Shown piece after piece: positions 27,985 through 39,103 of a stretch of 60,792 bases of DNA (its first letter is position 1; every line of letters begins with the position of its first letter). The stretch spans positions 1 through 60,792 of the forward strand of contig NZ_LQPE01000072.1 in the NCBI RefSeq assembly GCF_002101735.1, in the 5' to 3' direction. This DNA comes from Mycobacterium kyorinense. GTDB lineage: Bacteria > Actinomycetota > Actinomycetes > Mycobacteriales > Mycobacteriaceae. The notes beneath the pieces are model-generated. The model saw nothing but the letters and a program-made list of their open reading frames with translations, was not told the DNA's origin and did not search any database. The translations under genes were made by a program, and so were the position numbers.

Positions 27985-29969
27985 GGCGCCGACGCTACTC
28001 CGAGGATTTCGGGTAACTCGCCGGTCTCCCCGAGCACATGTTCGGCCAGGAACGCCAGCACCACCTGATACCAGATCTTGGTGTGCTGCGGCGCCACCAC
28101 CCAGTGGTGCTCTGACGGAAAATACAGGAACCGGTGCGGGCTGGTGCCGTCGTCGGCGGCGGGCAGGCCGGACTGCGCGAGCAGCTCGTACCACAGCCGC
28201 AACGCTTCGCCGATCGGCACGCGATAGTCCTTGTCGCCGTGGATGATCAGCATCGGAGTCCTGATCTTCTCGACGAAGCGGTGCGGTGAATGCGCGGCGG
28301 TCATCTGCGGGGTCATCTCGCGACGCCAGTAGTAGGCCACGTCGGTGGTGGGGCCGAATTGGTCCAGCGCCCACAGACTGGCGTGCGTCACGATCGCAGC
28401 GAACCGGTCGGTGTGGCCGGCCACCCAATTGGCCATGTAACCACCGAACGACCCGCCCATCGCGGCCGTGCGGCCGGCGTCGATGCGCGGATGCCGGCAG
28501 GCGGCGTCGCAGGCTGCCATCAGGTCCTCGAACGGCGGCCCACCCCAGGCGCCCCAGCCACGCTGAATGAACGCCTGCCCGTAGCCCGTTGACAGCGCCG
28601 GGTCGGGCAGTAGCACCGCGTAGCCCTTGGCGGCCATCAGCCACGGGTTCCACCGCCACGACCAGCTGTTCCAGCTGCCCAGCGGCCCACCGTGAATCCA
28701 CAGCAACAGCGGCGCCGGCGCGGTGTCCTCTGGCAGCACCAGCCACGACCGCACAGCCGTGCCGTCCGGCGCGGTTGCGCTGAGTTCTGTCAATGTCCCT
28801 GGCAGCGCGGGCAATTCGATACACGGCAGCACGGTGACCGCGCCGTCGGGATCGATCCGCACCGGGTGCGGCGGCGTCGCGTAGGAGCTGCGCAGCGCGA
28901 ACAGCACCCCGCCGGGTGCGGCGACGACGTCGGTATAGCCGAAATCGTCGTCGGTGAGTTGGGTGACAGCGGATGTGACGACGTCGACGGCGAACACCGG
29001 AATGCGCCCGGCCTGGTCTGCGGTCACGATCAGTGTGGCCCCGTCGCTCGACCAGGTCACCGTGGCCGGCCAGCGGTCCCAGTCCTCGGCCAGCGTCACC
29101 GGCTGCTCGCCGAATCGTATGCATTGCAATGTTGTTCGAGGCGCCTGCTCAGGTGTGGAGATGGTTTCGCGGGTGAACGCCACGGCCGACCCGTCGGGCG
29201 AGATCGCGGGATTGCCAAGGTCGGCGTCCGGATCGTCGGCGATCACGCTGCGTTCGCCGGAGGCCAGGTCGACTTGCACCAAAACCGACCGTTGCGCGGG
29301 CCCGGGCCCGGCCACCCGCCACGTCGTCACCAGGAACCGGCCGTCGGCGCTGATGTCGAATCCGGCTTCGCGCAGCGCCCCACCCGGATTCGGGGTCAGG
29401 TCCCGCGGACCGGACACGTCGAAGAAGTGCGGCTGGTCGGGGCCAAGATCCTTGTCCCAGAATCGAACCGGGAATCCGTCGTGCAGGATCGCGGTCACCT
29501 TGGAGTCCTTGCGCAGATCCCGCAGCCGCCGATCGTCGTCGACGCCGTCGGCCGAAGCCAGCAGCGGCGCGGCGATCACTGCCGCGTCGGCACCGCGCGC
29601 GGTGCGCACCGAAGTGACCCCGCCGGGCATGCCGAGCACCTCGACCGCTTCGCCGCCGGCAGCCGGTAGCCGCCACAGCGAGGCCGGCGGCTTCTCGTCG
29701 CCGGATGTGGGCCGCGACGACACGAACAGCAGGTCGCCGTCGACGGTGAAGGCCGGCGACGACTCACCATGCGCGCCACGGGTCAGTCGGCGTGCGGGCT
29801 CGCGGCCGGACGGGTCGACTTCCCAGATCGCGCTGACGTATTCGGCCCGTTTGTCGTCGAGTTCGGCCACCGTGGTGACCAGTCGGGACCCGTCGGCCGA
29901 CACGGCCAGGCCGGAAACCCGCGGCAGCGCGAGGTAATCATCGAGGTCGTCGAATGCCGTTGCCGTCAT
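27981..29969 (-). CDS. S9 family peptidase (prolyl oligopeptidase / acylaminoacyl peptidase type)
   Basis: A 662-residue serine peptidase with no signal peptide. Residues about 1-400 form a beta-propeller with repeated strand motifs (ADGSRLV, SPDGSAVAF, SSDGATLIV). The C-terminal alpha/beta hydrolase domain carries the nucleophile in GGSFGGYM, Asp in HGDKDYRVP and His in SEHHWV. It probably cleaves short peptides or N-acylated residues. ATG 29969 (MTATAFDDLDDYL) was chosen. It is divergent from the FAD monooxygenase with 43 nt between starts and coupled to the downstream gene by GTGA. Confidence 0.9.
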   Translation of the reverse strand: MTATAFDDLDDYLALPRVSGLAVSADGSRLVTTVAELDDKRAEYVSAIWEVDPSGREPARRLTRGAHGESSPAFTVDGDLLFVSSRPTSGDEKPPASLWRLPAAGGEAVEVLGMPGGVTSVRTARGADAAVIAAPLLASADGVDDDRRLRDLRKDSKVTAILHDGFPVRFWDKDLGPDQPHFFDVSGPRDLTPNPGGALREAGFDISADGRFLVTTWRVAGPGPAQRSVLVQVDLASGERSVIADDPDADLGNPAISPDGSAVAFTRETISTPEQAPRTTLQCIRFGEQPVTLAEDWDRWPATVTWSSDGATLIVTADQAGRIPVFAVDVVTSAVTQLTDDDFGYTDVVAAPGGVLFALRSSYATPPHPVRIDPDGAVTVLPCIELPALPGTLTELSATAPDGTAVRSWLVLPEDTAPAPLLLWIHGGPLGSWNSWSWRWNPWLMAAKGYAVLLPDPALSTGYGQAFIQRGWGAWGGPPFEDLMAACDAACRHPRIDAGRTAAMGGSFGGYMANWVAGHTDRFAAIVTHASLWALDQFGPTTDVAYYWRREMTPQMTAAHSPHRFVEKIRTPMLIIHGDKDYRVPIGEALRLWYELLAQSGLPAADDGTSPHRFLYFPSEHHWVVAPQHTKIWYQVVLAFLAEHVLGETGELPEILGVASAP

Positions 29970-30012
29970 CCGTCTTGGGTAGCACAACCGCCCACCCGAT
30001 AAGTTCGGCCGC

Positions 30013-31164
30013 ATGGCGCAACGCATCGTCGTCGTCGGCGCGGGCATCGCGGGTCTGGCAAGCGCGGCGGCGCTGCAGCGGTGTGGCCGCGAGGTCTCGG
30101 TGATCGAAGAACGCGCCGACACCTCGGCGGGGGCCGGCATCAGCATCTGGCCCAACGCGCTGGCCGCGCTGGACCACATTGGAATCGGGGATCAGGTTCG
30201 CGACGCCGGTGGCCGCGTCACCGCCGGTGCGCTGCGCTGGCGCGACGGCTCGTGGCTGCGCCGGCCCGCCGACGAAAGATTGGTCACCGCGCTCGGGGAG
30301 CCGATGGTGGTGGTGCAGCGCTCGGTCTTGCGGGACATCCTTGCTGCAGCGCTGGCGCCAGGCACCGTGGAATACGGGCTGTCGGCTACCGCCGTCGCGG
30401 TCAACGGAGAGGTTCGACTCGAGCTGTCGGACGGCACGGTCCGCACGGCCGATGCCGTCGTCGGCGCCGACGGGATCGGCTCGGTGGTGGCGCGGCACCT
30501 CAACGGCCCGCTGGTACGCCGCTACGCGGGCTATACCGCCTGGCGCGGGGTGGCCTCCTGCGCCATGGACCCGCAGTTGGCCGGCGAGACGCTCGGGCCC
30601 GGGGTGCAAACCGGCCACGTCCCGATGGGGCCGGACCGCACCTACTGGTTCACCACCGAGCGGGCTCCGGAAGGGCGGATTTCGCCCGGCGGCGAGTTGG
30701 CGTACTTGCAGAGCAAGCTGGTCGGCTGGCCGGAGCCCGTCCCGAGCATGCTTGCCGCGACCGCACCGGCCGACGTCTTGCGCAATGACCTCTACGACCG
30801 CGGTCGTGCCCGCTGCTGGGCCCGTGGTCCGATAGCGGTGGTCGGCGACGCGGCCCACCCGATGCGCCCGCATCTGGGCCAGGGCGGGTGCCAGGCGCTC
30901 GAAGACGCCGCGGTGTTGGCCGCCTGCGTCCGGCGCGACGGCGACTTGCCGGCGGCGTTCGCACGCTTCGCCGCCTTCCGCCGCCGTCGGGTCACCTCGA
31001 TCGTCCGCGAGGCGGCCTTGATCGGGCGGGTGATCAACGCCCGTCCCGCAATACTGAGCGCCATCGCCGCACGGGCCAGCGTGCTGATGCCGGAAAGGGT
31101 GCTGAACCGCCATCTGGCGTCGGTGGCGGCCAGGTCGGCGTTCGTGTTGCCGGCCCCTGAATAG
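30013..31164 (+). CDS. FAD-dependent monooxygenase (PHBH/UbiH fold)
   Basis: A 383-residue flavoprotein hydroxylase. The FAD-binding GxGxxG is VVGAGIAGLASAAAL (7-21), the DG motif is VVGADGIGSVVARHL, and the second FAD motif is VVGDAAHPMRPHLGQGG. The aromatic or polyketide substrate is unknown. ATG 30013 starts in the short divergent region shared with the S9 peptidase. A strong terminator hairpin follows at once, so it is a single-gene transcript. Confidence 0.9.
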   Translation: MAQRIVVVGAGIAGLASAAALQRCGREVSVIEERADTSAGAGISIWPNALAALDHIGIGDQVRDAGGRVTAGALRWRDGSWLRRPADERLVTALGEPMVVVQRSVLRDILAAALAPGTVEYGLSATAVAVNGEVRLELSDGTVRTADAVVGADGIGSVVARHLNGPLVRRYAGYTAWRGVASCAMDPQLAGETLGPGVQTGHVPMGPDRTYWFTTERAPEGRISPGGELAYLQSKLVGWPEPVPSMLAATAPADVLRNDLYDRGRARCWARGPIAVVGDAAHPMRPHLGQGGCQALEDAAVLAACVRRDGDLPAAFARFAAFRRRRVTSIVREAALIGRVINARPAILSAIAARASVLMPERVLNRHLASVAARSAFVLPAPE

Positions 31165-31166
31165 AC

Positions 31167-31198
31167 GACGGTGCCGGACCCGAAGGCCCGGCACCGTC
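31167..31198. terminator. bidirectional terminator-like hairpin between FAD monooxygenase and rpfE
   Basis: A perfect 11-bp stem GACGGTGCCGG (31167-31177) with CCGGCACCGTC (31188-31198) and a 10-nt loop, then TTGTG. It begins 3 nt after the monooxygenase stop and ends 16 nt before the rpfE stop, serving both convergent genes. Confidence 0.75.
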
Positions 31199-31214
31199 TT
31201 GTGTAGCCGTTAGG

Positions 31215-31962
<748 letters not shown>

Positions 31963-32154
31963 TCCGTGGATTCGATTTTGGGTGGCCGTTTAGGGCCGAG
32001 ACGGACCGTACGAGACCGGATTGCATTCGTCATCTCACCCGACACGCATATCTCGGTTCGATAACGACCGCCTTACGGGCGGTGCTGATAATTGTCTTCC
32101 CAGGTCACGAATATCTTTTTCGCCCGCGTCAAAGCCGCAAAGTCAGTGGCACGC

Positions 32155-32170
32155 CGTGAGCCAAATCACG
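32155..32170. promoter_or_regulatory. CRP-type palindrome upstream of rpfE
   Basis: CGTGAGCCAAATCACG is a perfect inverted repeat of CGTGA around a 6-bp centre. It matches the CRP-family core GTGA-N6-TCAC used by mycobacterial CRP (Rv3676), which is known to control rpfA. It lies 383 nt upstream of the rpfE start, a position compatible with a promoter followed by the long leader. Confidence 0.5.
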
Positions 32171-32763
32171 CAGAAATTGTGAGCTGGGCCACCGGTTTAC
32201 CCGTGCCAGACGGTCGGTTTTGCGGCTGACATGGCGTCAGTAGCGCGCCGTGTGTTCTGCGCCGATACCACGCGGGTCACGGCCGTCTGCGCGGTGCTTC
32301 ATCGCCCGATGCGCCAGGTGATTCCAAACCCTTTGCACTGCAGTCACTTCCATGTCTGATGATGCTCAGACTTGAGCTGTACCACCGAGTGTCGGCATTC
32401 GTGTTCGTCAACTATGTGACGCCACAACGGGTTTAGGAACCCTTACGGGCAACCGCAACCCGGTGCCGACAAACGCGCGATGCCCGCATTGGATGCCTAT
32501 TCGCCGAGGCGAAACCATCGGATTTTCTCCGCTCGCATCAACGGCGACAAACGAATCGCAGGCGGTCTTCAAGCTCTTGGGAGGCTGTAATCCCTTCCAC
32601 CGCAAGGGGATATCAGCCGGCCCTCACCCGCATCCGCGCCCAACCCAGGCGCGCAATTCTTGGCACTAATAGCCGGTTATCGTAATTTCGGCAGCGAATT
32701 ACTCATTGTTTGAGCCGGGAATTTAGCCAAGAATTGACGGCGATAATGCCGAATTGTGCGCGC

Positions 32764-33378
32764 TCAGCGGCTGGACTGTGCCAGTGTGCGCAGATCTTCC
32801 GCCGAATTCACGTTGCTCAGCGGCCGGGAGTCGGACACCACGATCCGTTGCGCGTCGACGCTGTCGATCAGCGCACGCATGGCGCGTTCACCGGCGGCCA
32901 CCAGCGCGTCGACCCGGTCGGCCAGGTCGGTCCGATACACCGCGGCCAAGTAGTGGTCGCGGCCGTCCCACGGCAACGTCACCTCGGCGTCCACCTCGGC
33001 GGCGCGGTCGGCCAGCATGTCGATCAAATCGACGGTCAGCAGCGGCATGTCGACGGCGCACACGAATGCCCGCTTGGCGCCGGCCTCGAGAGCGGCCCGA
33101 AGCCCGCGTCCCGTCGCCAGCAGCGGGCCCAGCCCGCGCACCTCGTCGCGCAGGATGTCGGCCGGCAGCTCCGGCAGCGGCTGCCCCGGGGCGGCGACGA
33201 CGAAAACCGGCTGACAGCGCTTGCCGACAATTCCGACCACGTGCTCGACCATCGTCGTGGCGCCGTTACAAGCCGCAATCTCCTGCGGTACTGCAAGTGT
33301 GGCCTTGTCACGGCCCATCCGTCGGGACGCGCCCCCCGCCAGCACCACCCCTGCTAACGGGTCCGCAGCGGCTGCCAC
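32764..33378 (-). CDS. mobA: molybdenum cofactor guanylyltransferase
   Basis: Attaches GMP to molybdopterin to make the guanine dinucleotide cofactor. A 204-residue nucleotidyltransferase with the signature [15 protein letters not shown] (11-25) and the Mg site VCAVDMPLL. The start is GTG 33378, one nt after the korB stop, so it is the last gene of korA-korB-mobA. Confidence 0.92.
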   Translation of the reverse strand: MAAAADPLAGVVLAGGASRRMGRDKATLAVPQEIAACNGATTMVEHVVGIVGKRCQPVFVVAAPGQPLPELPADILRDEVRGLGPLLATGRGLRAALEAGAKRAFVCAVDMPLLTVDLIDMLADRAAEVDAEVTLPWDGRDHYLAAVYRTDLADRVDALVAAGERAMRALIDSVDAQRIVVSDSRPLSNVNSAEDLRTLAQSSR

Positions 33379-33379
33379 G

Positions 33380-34447
33380 TCAGGCGACGGTCCAGGTGTC
33401 GCGGCCCCGCAGCAGCGCTTGCAGCGCCGACCGGTCCGGAGGGCTGGTCGCCGCGGAGGCAGTCACCTGCGCGCGTGCGGCGTCGTCGTAGGTGGGCCGG
33501 CTCACCTGGCGGAAGATACCCATCACGGTGTGTTCGAGGTTCTGGTCGGACAGCCGCGACAGCGCGAACGCGTAGGCCGAGTCAGCGGTGTGCGCGTCGT
33601 GCACGACGATCTCGTCGGCGCCGACATCGGCGGTCTTGGCCACCTCGAGGCCGAATCCGGAACGCACCACGCAGTATTCGTCGTTGGCGCCGAAGATGAT
33701 CGGCTCGCCGTGGCGGACGTTGATCACCCGCTCTTCGGATCCTTCTTTACGCAGCGCGTCGAAAGAACCGTCGTTGAAGATCGGGCAGTCCTGCAGGATC
33801 TCGACCAGGGCCGACCCGCGGTGGGTGGCCGCGGCGCGCAGCACCTCCGACAACCCCTTGCGGTCGGAGTCCAGCGCGCGGCCGACGAAGGTGGCCTCGG
33901 CGCCCAGCGCCAGTGACACCGGGTTGAAGGGCTGGTCGAGCGATCCCATCGGCGTGGACTTGGTGACCTTGCCGACCTCGGAGGTGGGCGAATACTGGCC
34001 CTTGGTCAGACCGTAGATCCGGTTGTTGAACAGCAGGATCGTCAGGTTGACGTTGCGCCGCAGCGCGTGCACCAAGTGGTTGCCGCCGATCGAGAGCGCG
34101 TCGCCGTCGCCGGTGACCACCCACACCGAAAGGTCCTCACGGGCCAGCGCCAACCCGGTCGCAATGGCCGGCGCGCGGCCGTGGATGGAATGCAGACCGT
34201 AGGTCTCCAGGTAGTACGGAAACCGGCTGGAGCAACCGATGCCGCTGACGAACACGATGTTCTCGCGGCGCAGCCCGAGCTCGGGCAAGAAGTTGCGGAT
34301 GGTGTTGAGGATGACGTAGTCACCACAGCCGGGGCACCAGCGCACCTCCTGGTCACTGGTGAAGTCCTTGGCCTTCTGGGGCTCGTCGGTGGTGGGCACC
34401 CCGCTCAGTGCGCTCAGCCCCAGGTCGTGACCGATCAGGTCCGTCAT
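33380..34447 (-). CDS. korB: 2-oxoglutarate:ferredoxin oxidoreductase subunit beta
   Basis: The thiamine diphosphate-binding subunit (355 residues) of the CoA-dependent 2-oxoacid:ferredoxin oxidoreductase. WCPGCGDY supplies Cys ligands, and the TPP motif is [21 protein letters not shown]. In mycobacteria KorAB gives an alternative to 2-oxoglutarate dehydrogenase in the TCA cycle. ATG 34447 overlaps the korA stop as ATGA. Confidence 0.94.
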   Translation of the reverse strand: MTDLIGHDLGLSALSGVPTTDEPQKAKDFTSDQEVRWCPGCGDYVILNTIRNFLPELGLRRENIVFVSGIGCSSRFPYYLETYGLHSIHGRAPAIATGLALAREDLSVWVVTGDGDALSIGGNHLVHALRRNVNLTILLFNNRIYGLTKGQYSPTSEVGKVTKSTPMGSLDQPFNPVSLALGAEATFVGRALDSDRKGLSEVLRAAATHRGSALVEILQDCPIFNDGSFDALRKEGSEERVINVRHGEPIIFGANDEYCVVRSGFGLEVAKTADVGADEIVVHDAHTADSAYAFALSRLSDQNLEHTVMGIFRQVSRPTYDDAARAQVTASAATSPPDRSALQALLRGRDTWTVA

Positions 34448-36402
34448 GCGTCAGCTCCTGCTCCAACGGTCGCCGCTGCCATTCTGGCGACCATCGCCTT
34501 GTCTTCCTCGATCTCGGCCAGCGTGCCGCCCAGCGCGGCGCTGATCAGCCGGCTCACCTCGTCGGCGAGGAACGACAGTCCCTGCACCTTGGTGACCGAC
34601 TGGATGTCCACCAAATACTTCCCGCGCAGCAGCAGCGCCAGCTGGCCCATGTTCATCTCGGGCGCCACGACTTTCGGGTAGCGGCGCAGCACGTCACCCA
34701 GGTTGGCCGGGAACGGGTTGAGATAGCGCAGGTGGGCATGCGCCACCTTGATGCCCCTGCGGCGCGCGCGCCGGCACGCCTCCCCGATCGGGCCGTAGGT
34801 ACTGCCCCACCCGATCAGCAGCAACTCGGCGTTACCGGTCGGGTCGTCGACCTCGAGGTCGGGGACGCGAATCCCGTCGATCTTGGCCTGGCGCAACCGA
34901 ACCATCAGGTCGTGGTTGGCCGGCTCGTAGGAGATGTTGCCGGACCCGTTGGCCGCTTCCAAACCGCCGATGCGGTGTTCCAGACCCGGCGTGCCGGGAA
35001 TGGCGAACTGCCGGGCCAGGGTCTCGGGGTCGCGGGCGTACGGCTGGAACGGCTCACCGGCCTTGGCGAAGGTGTGCTCGATGGGTTCCAGCGTGCTGAC
35101 GTCGGGGATCTGCCACGGCTCGGAGCCGTTGGCGATGGCGCCGTCGGACAACACGATCACCGGGGTGTGGTACGACACCGCGATGCGCACCGCCTCCACC
35201 GCGGTCTCGAAGCAGTCCGAGGGCGACCGGGGAGCCAGCACCGCCACCGGGGATTCGCCGTTGCGGCCGTACATCGCCTGCAGCAGGTCGGCCTGCTCGG
35301 TCTTGGTCGGCATACCCGTCGACGGACCGGCGCGCTGCACGTCGATCACCAGCAGCGGCAGCTCGGTCATCACGCCGAGCCCGATGGCCTCGGACTTGAG
35401 CGACAAGCCCGGCCCGGAGGTGCTGGTGACCCCGAGCGCGCCGCCGTAGGCGGCGCCCAATGCGGCGCAGACTCCGCCGATCTCGTCTTCGGCCTGGAAG
35501 GTGATGACGTTGAAGTTCTTGTGCTTCGACAGCTCGTGCAGGATGTCGGAGGCCGGGGTGATCGGGTAGCTGCCGAGCACCACCGGGATACCAGCGAGCT
35601 GGCCGGCGGTGACGATGCCGTAAGCCATCGCGGTGTTGCCGGAGATCTGCCGGTACTCCCCCGCGGGCAGTTTCGCCGGGGAGACGTCGTAGGTGGTGCC
35701 GAAGGCCTCGGTGGTCTCGCCGTAGTTCCAGCCGGCCTTGAGCGCCAGCACGTTGGCCTCGGCGACATCGGGCTTGCGGGCGAACTTCTCGCGGATGAAG
35801 GACTCGCTGGTTTCGATCGGCCGGCCGTACATCCAGGACAGCAGGCCGAGCGCGAACATGTTCTTGGCGCGCTGGCCGTCCTTCTTCGACGCGCCGATGG
35901 CCTCGACGGCGCCCAGCGTCAGCGTCGTCATCGGAACCGCTTGCACCACATACTCGGACAGCTCGCCGGACTCCAGCGGGTTGTCCTGGTAGCCGACCTT
36001 CGACAGGTTGCGCTTGGTGAACTCGTCGGAGTTGGCGATCACCAGCCCGCCGCGCGGCAGGTCGCCGATGTTGGCTTTCAGCGCCGCCGGGTTCATCGCG
36101 ACCAGCACGTCGGGCCGGTCCCCGGCCGTGAGGATGTCGTATTCGGCGATCTGGATCTGGAACGACGAGACGCCGGGCAGGGTGCCCTGCGGTGCGCGGA
36201 TCTCGGCTGGATAGTTGGGCTGGGTGGCCAGGTCGTTGCCGAACAACGCGGCCTCGGAGGTGAACCGGTCACCGGTGAGCTGCATGCCGTCGCCGGAGTC
36301 TCCTGCGAAGCGGATGACGACTTGTTCCAGCTTCTGCCGCTTGGACGCTGTCGTGCTGGCTGAATGAGATTCCGACCTGGCTCCGTCGTCGTTCGGACCC
36401 AC
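34444..36402 (-). CDS. korA: 2-oxoglutarate:ferredoxin oxidoreductase subunit alpha
   Basis: A 652-residue fused gamma-alpha subunit. The N-terminal gamma domain (about 25-215) starts with VIRFAGDSGDGMQLTGDRF. The alpha pyrimidine-binding domain follows (GNTAMAYGIVTAG, YPITPASDILHEL, EDEIGGVCAALGAAYGG), then the C-terminal domain II. The start is GTG 36402 with GGAAGG upstream. It heads the korA-korB-mobA transcript. Confidence 0.94.
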   Translation of the reverse strand: MGPNDDGARSESHSASTTASKRQKLEQVVIRFAGDSGDGMQLTGDRFTSEAALFGNDLATQPNYPAEIRAPQGTLPGVSSFQIQIAEYDILTAGDRPDVLVAMNPAALKANIGDLPRGGLVIANSDEFTKRNLSKVGYQDNPLESGELSEYVVQAVPMTTLTLGAVEAIGASKKDGQRAKNMFALGLLSWMYGRPIETSESFIREKFARKPDVAEANVLALKAGWNYGETTEAFGTTYDVSPAKLPAGEYRQISGNTAMAYGIVTAGQLAGIPVVLGSYPITPASDILHELSKHKNFNVITFQAEDEIGGVCAALGAAYGGALGVTSTSGPGLSLKSEAIGLGVMTELPLLVIDVQRAGPSTGMPTKTEQADLLQAMYGRNGESPVAVLAPRSPSDCFETAVEAVRIAVSYHTPVIVLSDGAIANGSEPWQIPDVSTLEPIEHTFAKAGEPFQPYARDPETLARQFAIPGTPGLEHRIGGLEAANGSGNISYEPANHDLMVRLRQAKIDGIRVPDLEVDDPTGNAELLLIGWGSTYGPIGEACRRARRRGIKVAHAHLRYLNPFPANLGDVLRRYPKVVAPEMNMGQLALLLRGKYLVDIQSVTKVQGLSFLADEVSRLISAALGGTLAEIEEDKAMVARMAAATVGAGADA

Positions 36403-36713
36403 GTCCCCGCCTTCCGTCGCTGTCTATCGCACGGGCACTCTGCGTTGCGCCTACCGGTACCCGCCGCCGAAGCAAAACCCCGGCCGCGTTTTATGTCACT
36501 GGTAGTACCGATTATTGCACTGCTCTTAGGGTTTAATTCGCGCCCACGCGCATGACCACCGTAGCGCCATCGGTTCAAAAATCGAGGTCAGGCGCGCGGT
36601 GTGGAAGCATGCGCGGGTGAAGTGTGGTGTTCGTCACTTTTGCTGGCATGCAAACTCTAAGAACAAAACCTACGCACGAGTAACATTAGCTAGCGCCCCG
36701 CGGGCGCCGCGAA
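36403..36713. other. 311-nt intergenic region between clpX and korA
   Basis: No gene seen. Contains the clpX terminator hairpin at 36693-36707, an A-rich stretch (36640-36690), and a TA-rich patch (36490-36540) likely to hold the korA promoter. I cannot fix a -10/-35 pair. M. tuberculosis has a transporter gene here (Rv2456c), which is not present. Confidence 0.6.
36693..36707 (-). terminator. terminator-like hairpin after clpX
   Basis: GCGCCC/GGGCGC forms a perfect 6-bp stem with a 3-nt loop, 6 nt beyond the clpX stop codon. In the transcript sense it is followed by the AT-rich TAGCTAATGTTAC. Confidence 0.55.
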
Positions 36714-37997
36714 TTACGCGCTCTTGTCGCGGCGCTCGGTGCGCGAGGGCTTGCGCGGCACGATCGTCGGCAGCACGTTGTCCTGCACTGTTTCCTTGGT
36801 CACGACGACCTTGGCGACGTCGTCGCGGCTGGGGATGTCGTACATCACCGGCAGCAGCACTTCTTCCATGATCGCGCGCAAGCCGCGGGCGCCGGTGCCG
36901 CGGTGGATCGCCTGCTCGGCGATGGCCTCCAGCGCATCCTGCGTGAATTCCAGTTCCACGCCGTCCATTTCGAACAGCCGGGTGTATTGCTTGACCAACG
37001 CGTTCTTCGGCTGGGACAAGATCTTGACCAGCGAGTCCATGTCCAGGTTGGTCACCGACGCGACCACCGGGAGCCGGCCGATGAATTCCGGGATCAGCCC
37101 GTACTTGATCAGGTCTTCAGGCATCACCTCGGCGAAGTGATCGGTGGTGTCGATCTCGGCCTTGGAGCGAACCTCGGCGCCGAAGCCCAGTCCGCGTTTG
37201 CCGACCCGGTCGGAGACGATCTTCTCCAGCCCGGCGAACGCGCCCGCCACGATGAACAACACGTTGGTGGTGTCGATCTGGATGAACTCCTGGTGCGGGT
37301 GCTTGCGGCCGCCCTGCGGCGGCACCGACGCCTGGGTGCCCTCCAGGATTTTCAGCAGCGCCTGCTGGACGCCCTCGCCGGAGACGTCGCGGGTGATCGA
37401 CGGGTTCTCGCTCTTGCGCGCGATCTTGTCGACCTCGTCGATGTAGATGATGCCGGTCTCTGCGCGCTTGACGTCGTAGTCGGCGGCCTGGATCAGCTTG
37501 AGCAGAATGTTCTCGACGTCCTCGCCGACATATCCGGCCTCGGTCAGCGCGGTGGCGTCGGCGATGGCGAACGGCACGTTGAGCATCTTGGCCAGCGTCT
37601 GGGCCAGGTAGGTCTTGCCGCACCCGGTCGGTCCCAGCATCAGGATGTTCGACTTGGTCAGCTCGACGGGCTCACCCGAGCGCGAGTCGCGGCCCTTCTC
37701 GCCGGCCTGGATGCGCTTGTAATGGTTGTAGACCGCGACGGCCAGGGTGCGCTTGGCGGTGTCCTGGCCGATGACGTAGCCCTCCAGGAATTCGCGGATC
37801 TCCGCGGGCTTGGGCAGCTCATCGAGTTTGACGTCGTCGGCGTCGGCGAGTTCCTCTTCGATGATCTCGTTGCACAGATCGATGCACTCGTCGCAGATGT
37901 ATACGCCGGGGCCCGCAATGAGCTTCTTGACCTGCTTTTGACTCTTCCCGCAGAACGAGCACTTCAGCAGGTCGCCGCCGTCTCCGATGCGCGCCAT
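36714..37997 (-). CDS. clpX: ATP-dependent Clp protease ATP-binding subunit ClpX
   Basis: A AAA+ unfoldase feeding substrates to ClpP1P2, 427 residues. The N-terminal zinc-binding domain has CSFCGKSQ and YICDEC. Walker A is [12 protein letters not shown], Walker B is [11 protein letters not shown], and a pore-loop region and C-terminal sensor-2 domain follow. ATG 37997 ([15 protein letters not shown]). It is encoded near, but separate from, clpP1P2, with mmuM between on the opposite strand. Confidence 0.97.
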   Translation of the reverse strand: MARIGDGGDLLKCSFCGKSQKQVKKLIAGPGVYICDECIDLCNEIIEEELADADDVKLDELPKPAEIREFLEGYVIGQDTAKRTLAVAVYNHYKRIQAGEKGRDSRSGEPVELTKSNILMLGPTGCGKTYLAQTLAKMLNVPFAIADATALTEAGYVGEDVENILLKLIQAADYDVKRAETGIIYIDEVDKIARKSENPSITRDVSGEGVQQALLKILEGTQASVPPQGGRKHPHQEFIQIDTTNVLFIVAGAFAGLEKIVSDRVGKRGLGFGAEVRSKAEIDTTDHFAEVMPEDLIKYGLIPEFIGRLPVVASVTNLDMDSLVKILSQPKNALVKQYTRLFEMDGVELEFTQDALEAIAEQAIHRGTGARGLRAIMEEVLLPVMYDIPSRDDVAKVVVTKETVQDNVLPTIVPRKPSRTERRDKSA

Positions 37998-38242
37998 GGT
38001 GCTGGGAGCCTACTTCCTGTTCACCGTTTGTTGTGGTATGCCGCGTGTATTTCCCGACGCTACCCGCTTGCTCCGGCGCGACGCGACCGTTAAGGCCGAA
38101 TCGCGTCAGTGATATTCGTGCCTGTCCGCCTGAACATATCGCCTCGCCGCGCTTGGCGCGCGTCGTAACGCGCCGCCGTGTCCCTGGCGTGTCGCGGCCG
38201 TTACTGGACCGATTCGCGGGGCCCTACCCTGGGCCCGTGGGA

Positions 38243-39103
38243 ATGGCCGTGCCCGAGGATACCGTGTTGATCGGCGACGGCGGCCTGGCCACCGAGCTGG
38301 AGGCGCGCGGCAACGACCTTTCCGACCCGTTGTGGTCGGCCAGGTTGTTGGTGGACGCCCCTGAGGAGATCGCCGCTGTGCATCGGGCGTTCTTCGCCGC
38401 GGGAGCGATGTATGCGACCACGGCCAGCTATCAAGCCTCGTTCGAGGGTTTCGCCGCTCGCGGCATCGACCATGGCGGCACCGTCCGGTTGCTGCGCCGC
38501 AGCGTCGACGTTGCCAGAGCTGCCGGCGGTTCCTGGGTTGCCGCATCGATCGGGCCGTACGGCGCGGCGCTGGCCGACGGGTCGGAATATCGCGGGCGGT
38601 ACGGGCTTTCGGTGGCGCAGCTGGAGTCCTGGCATCGCCCGCGGTTCGAGGTGCTGGCCGAGGCGGGGGCCGACGTGCTCGCACTGGAGACGGTGCCCGA
38701 CGTCGACGAGGCCGAGGCGTTGGTCAACCTGGTGCAGGCGTTGGGCGTGCCGGCCTGGCTGAGCTACACCATCGACGGCGTTTACACCCGGGCCGGCCAG
38801 CCGTTGGCCGAGGCGTTCGCCGTCGCCGCGGGTGTGCCGGAGATCGTCGCGGTCGGGGTCAACTGCTGCTCACCCGACGACGTGCTGCCGGCGATCTCGC
38901 TAGCGGCCGAGACGGGCAAGCCCGTCATCGTGTATCCGAACAGCGGCGAGCAGTGGGACAGCGGCCGCCGCGCCTGGGTCGGGCCGTCGCGGTTCTCGAC
39001 CCGGCTTGTGCCGCAATGGGTTTCGGCGGGCGCGCGGATCATCGGCGGGTGTTGCCGGGTGCGACCGGCCGACATCGCCGAGCTGGCGGCGGCGCTGCGG
39101 TGA
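38243..39103 (+). CDS. mmuM: homocysteine S-methyltransferase
   Basis: Transfers a methyl group from S-methylmethionine to homocysteine to make methionine. 286 residues. The N-terminus is LIGDGGLATELEARG, and the zinc cysteines are in VGVNCCSPDD and IIGGCCRV. ATG 38243 (MAVPEDTV) is taken, with GTG 38237 two codons earlier an alternative; a longer frame upstream has no support. Its stop abuts the clpP2 stop directly (0 nt between convergent genes). Confidence 0.92.
   Translation: MAVPEDTVLIGDGGLATELEARGNDLSDPLWSARLLVDAPEEIAAVHRAFFAAGAMYATTASYQASFEGFAARGIDHGGTVRLLRRSVDVARAAGGSWVAASIGPYGAALADGSEYRGRYGLSVAQLESWHRPRFEVLAEAGADVLALETVPDVDEAEALVNLVQALGVPAWLSYTIDGVYTRAGQPLAEAFAVAAGVPEIVAVGVNCCSPDDVLPAISLAAETGKPVIVYPNSGEQWDSGRRAWVGPSRFSTRLVPQWVSAGARIIGGCCRVRPADIAELAAALR

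Noticed and set aside
32176..32195. Second CRP site (TGTGAGCTGGGCCACC)
   Set aside because: The right half-site has two mismatches, much weaker than the perfect palindrome at 32155.
32408..32669. Two small overlapping open frames (65 and 68 residues) on opposite strands in the rpfE-mobA gap
   Set aside because: No ribosome site, no motif, no clear codon bias; they are mutually antisense.
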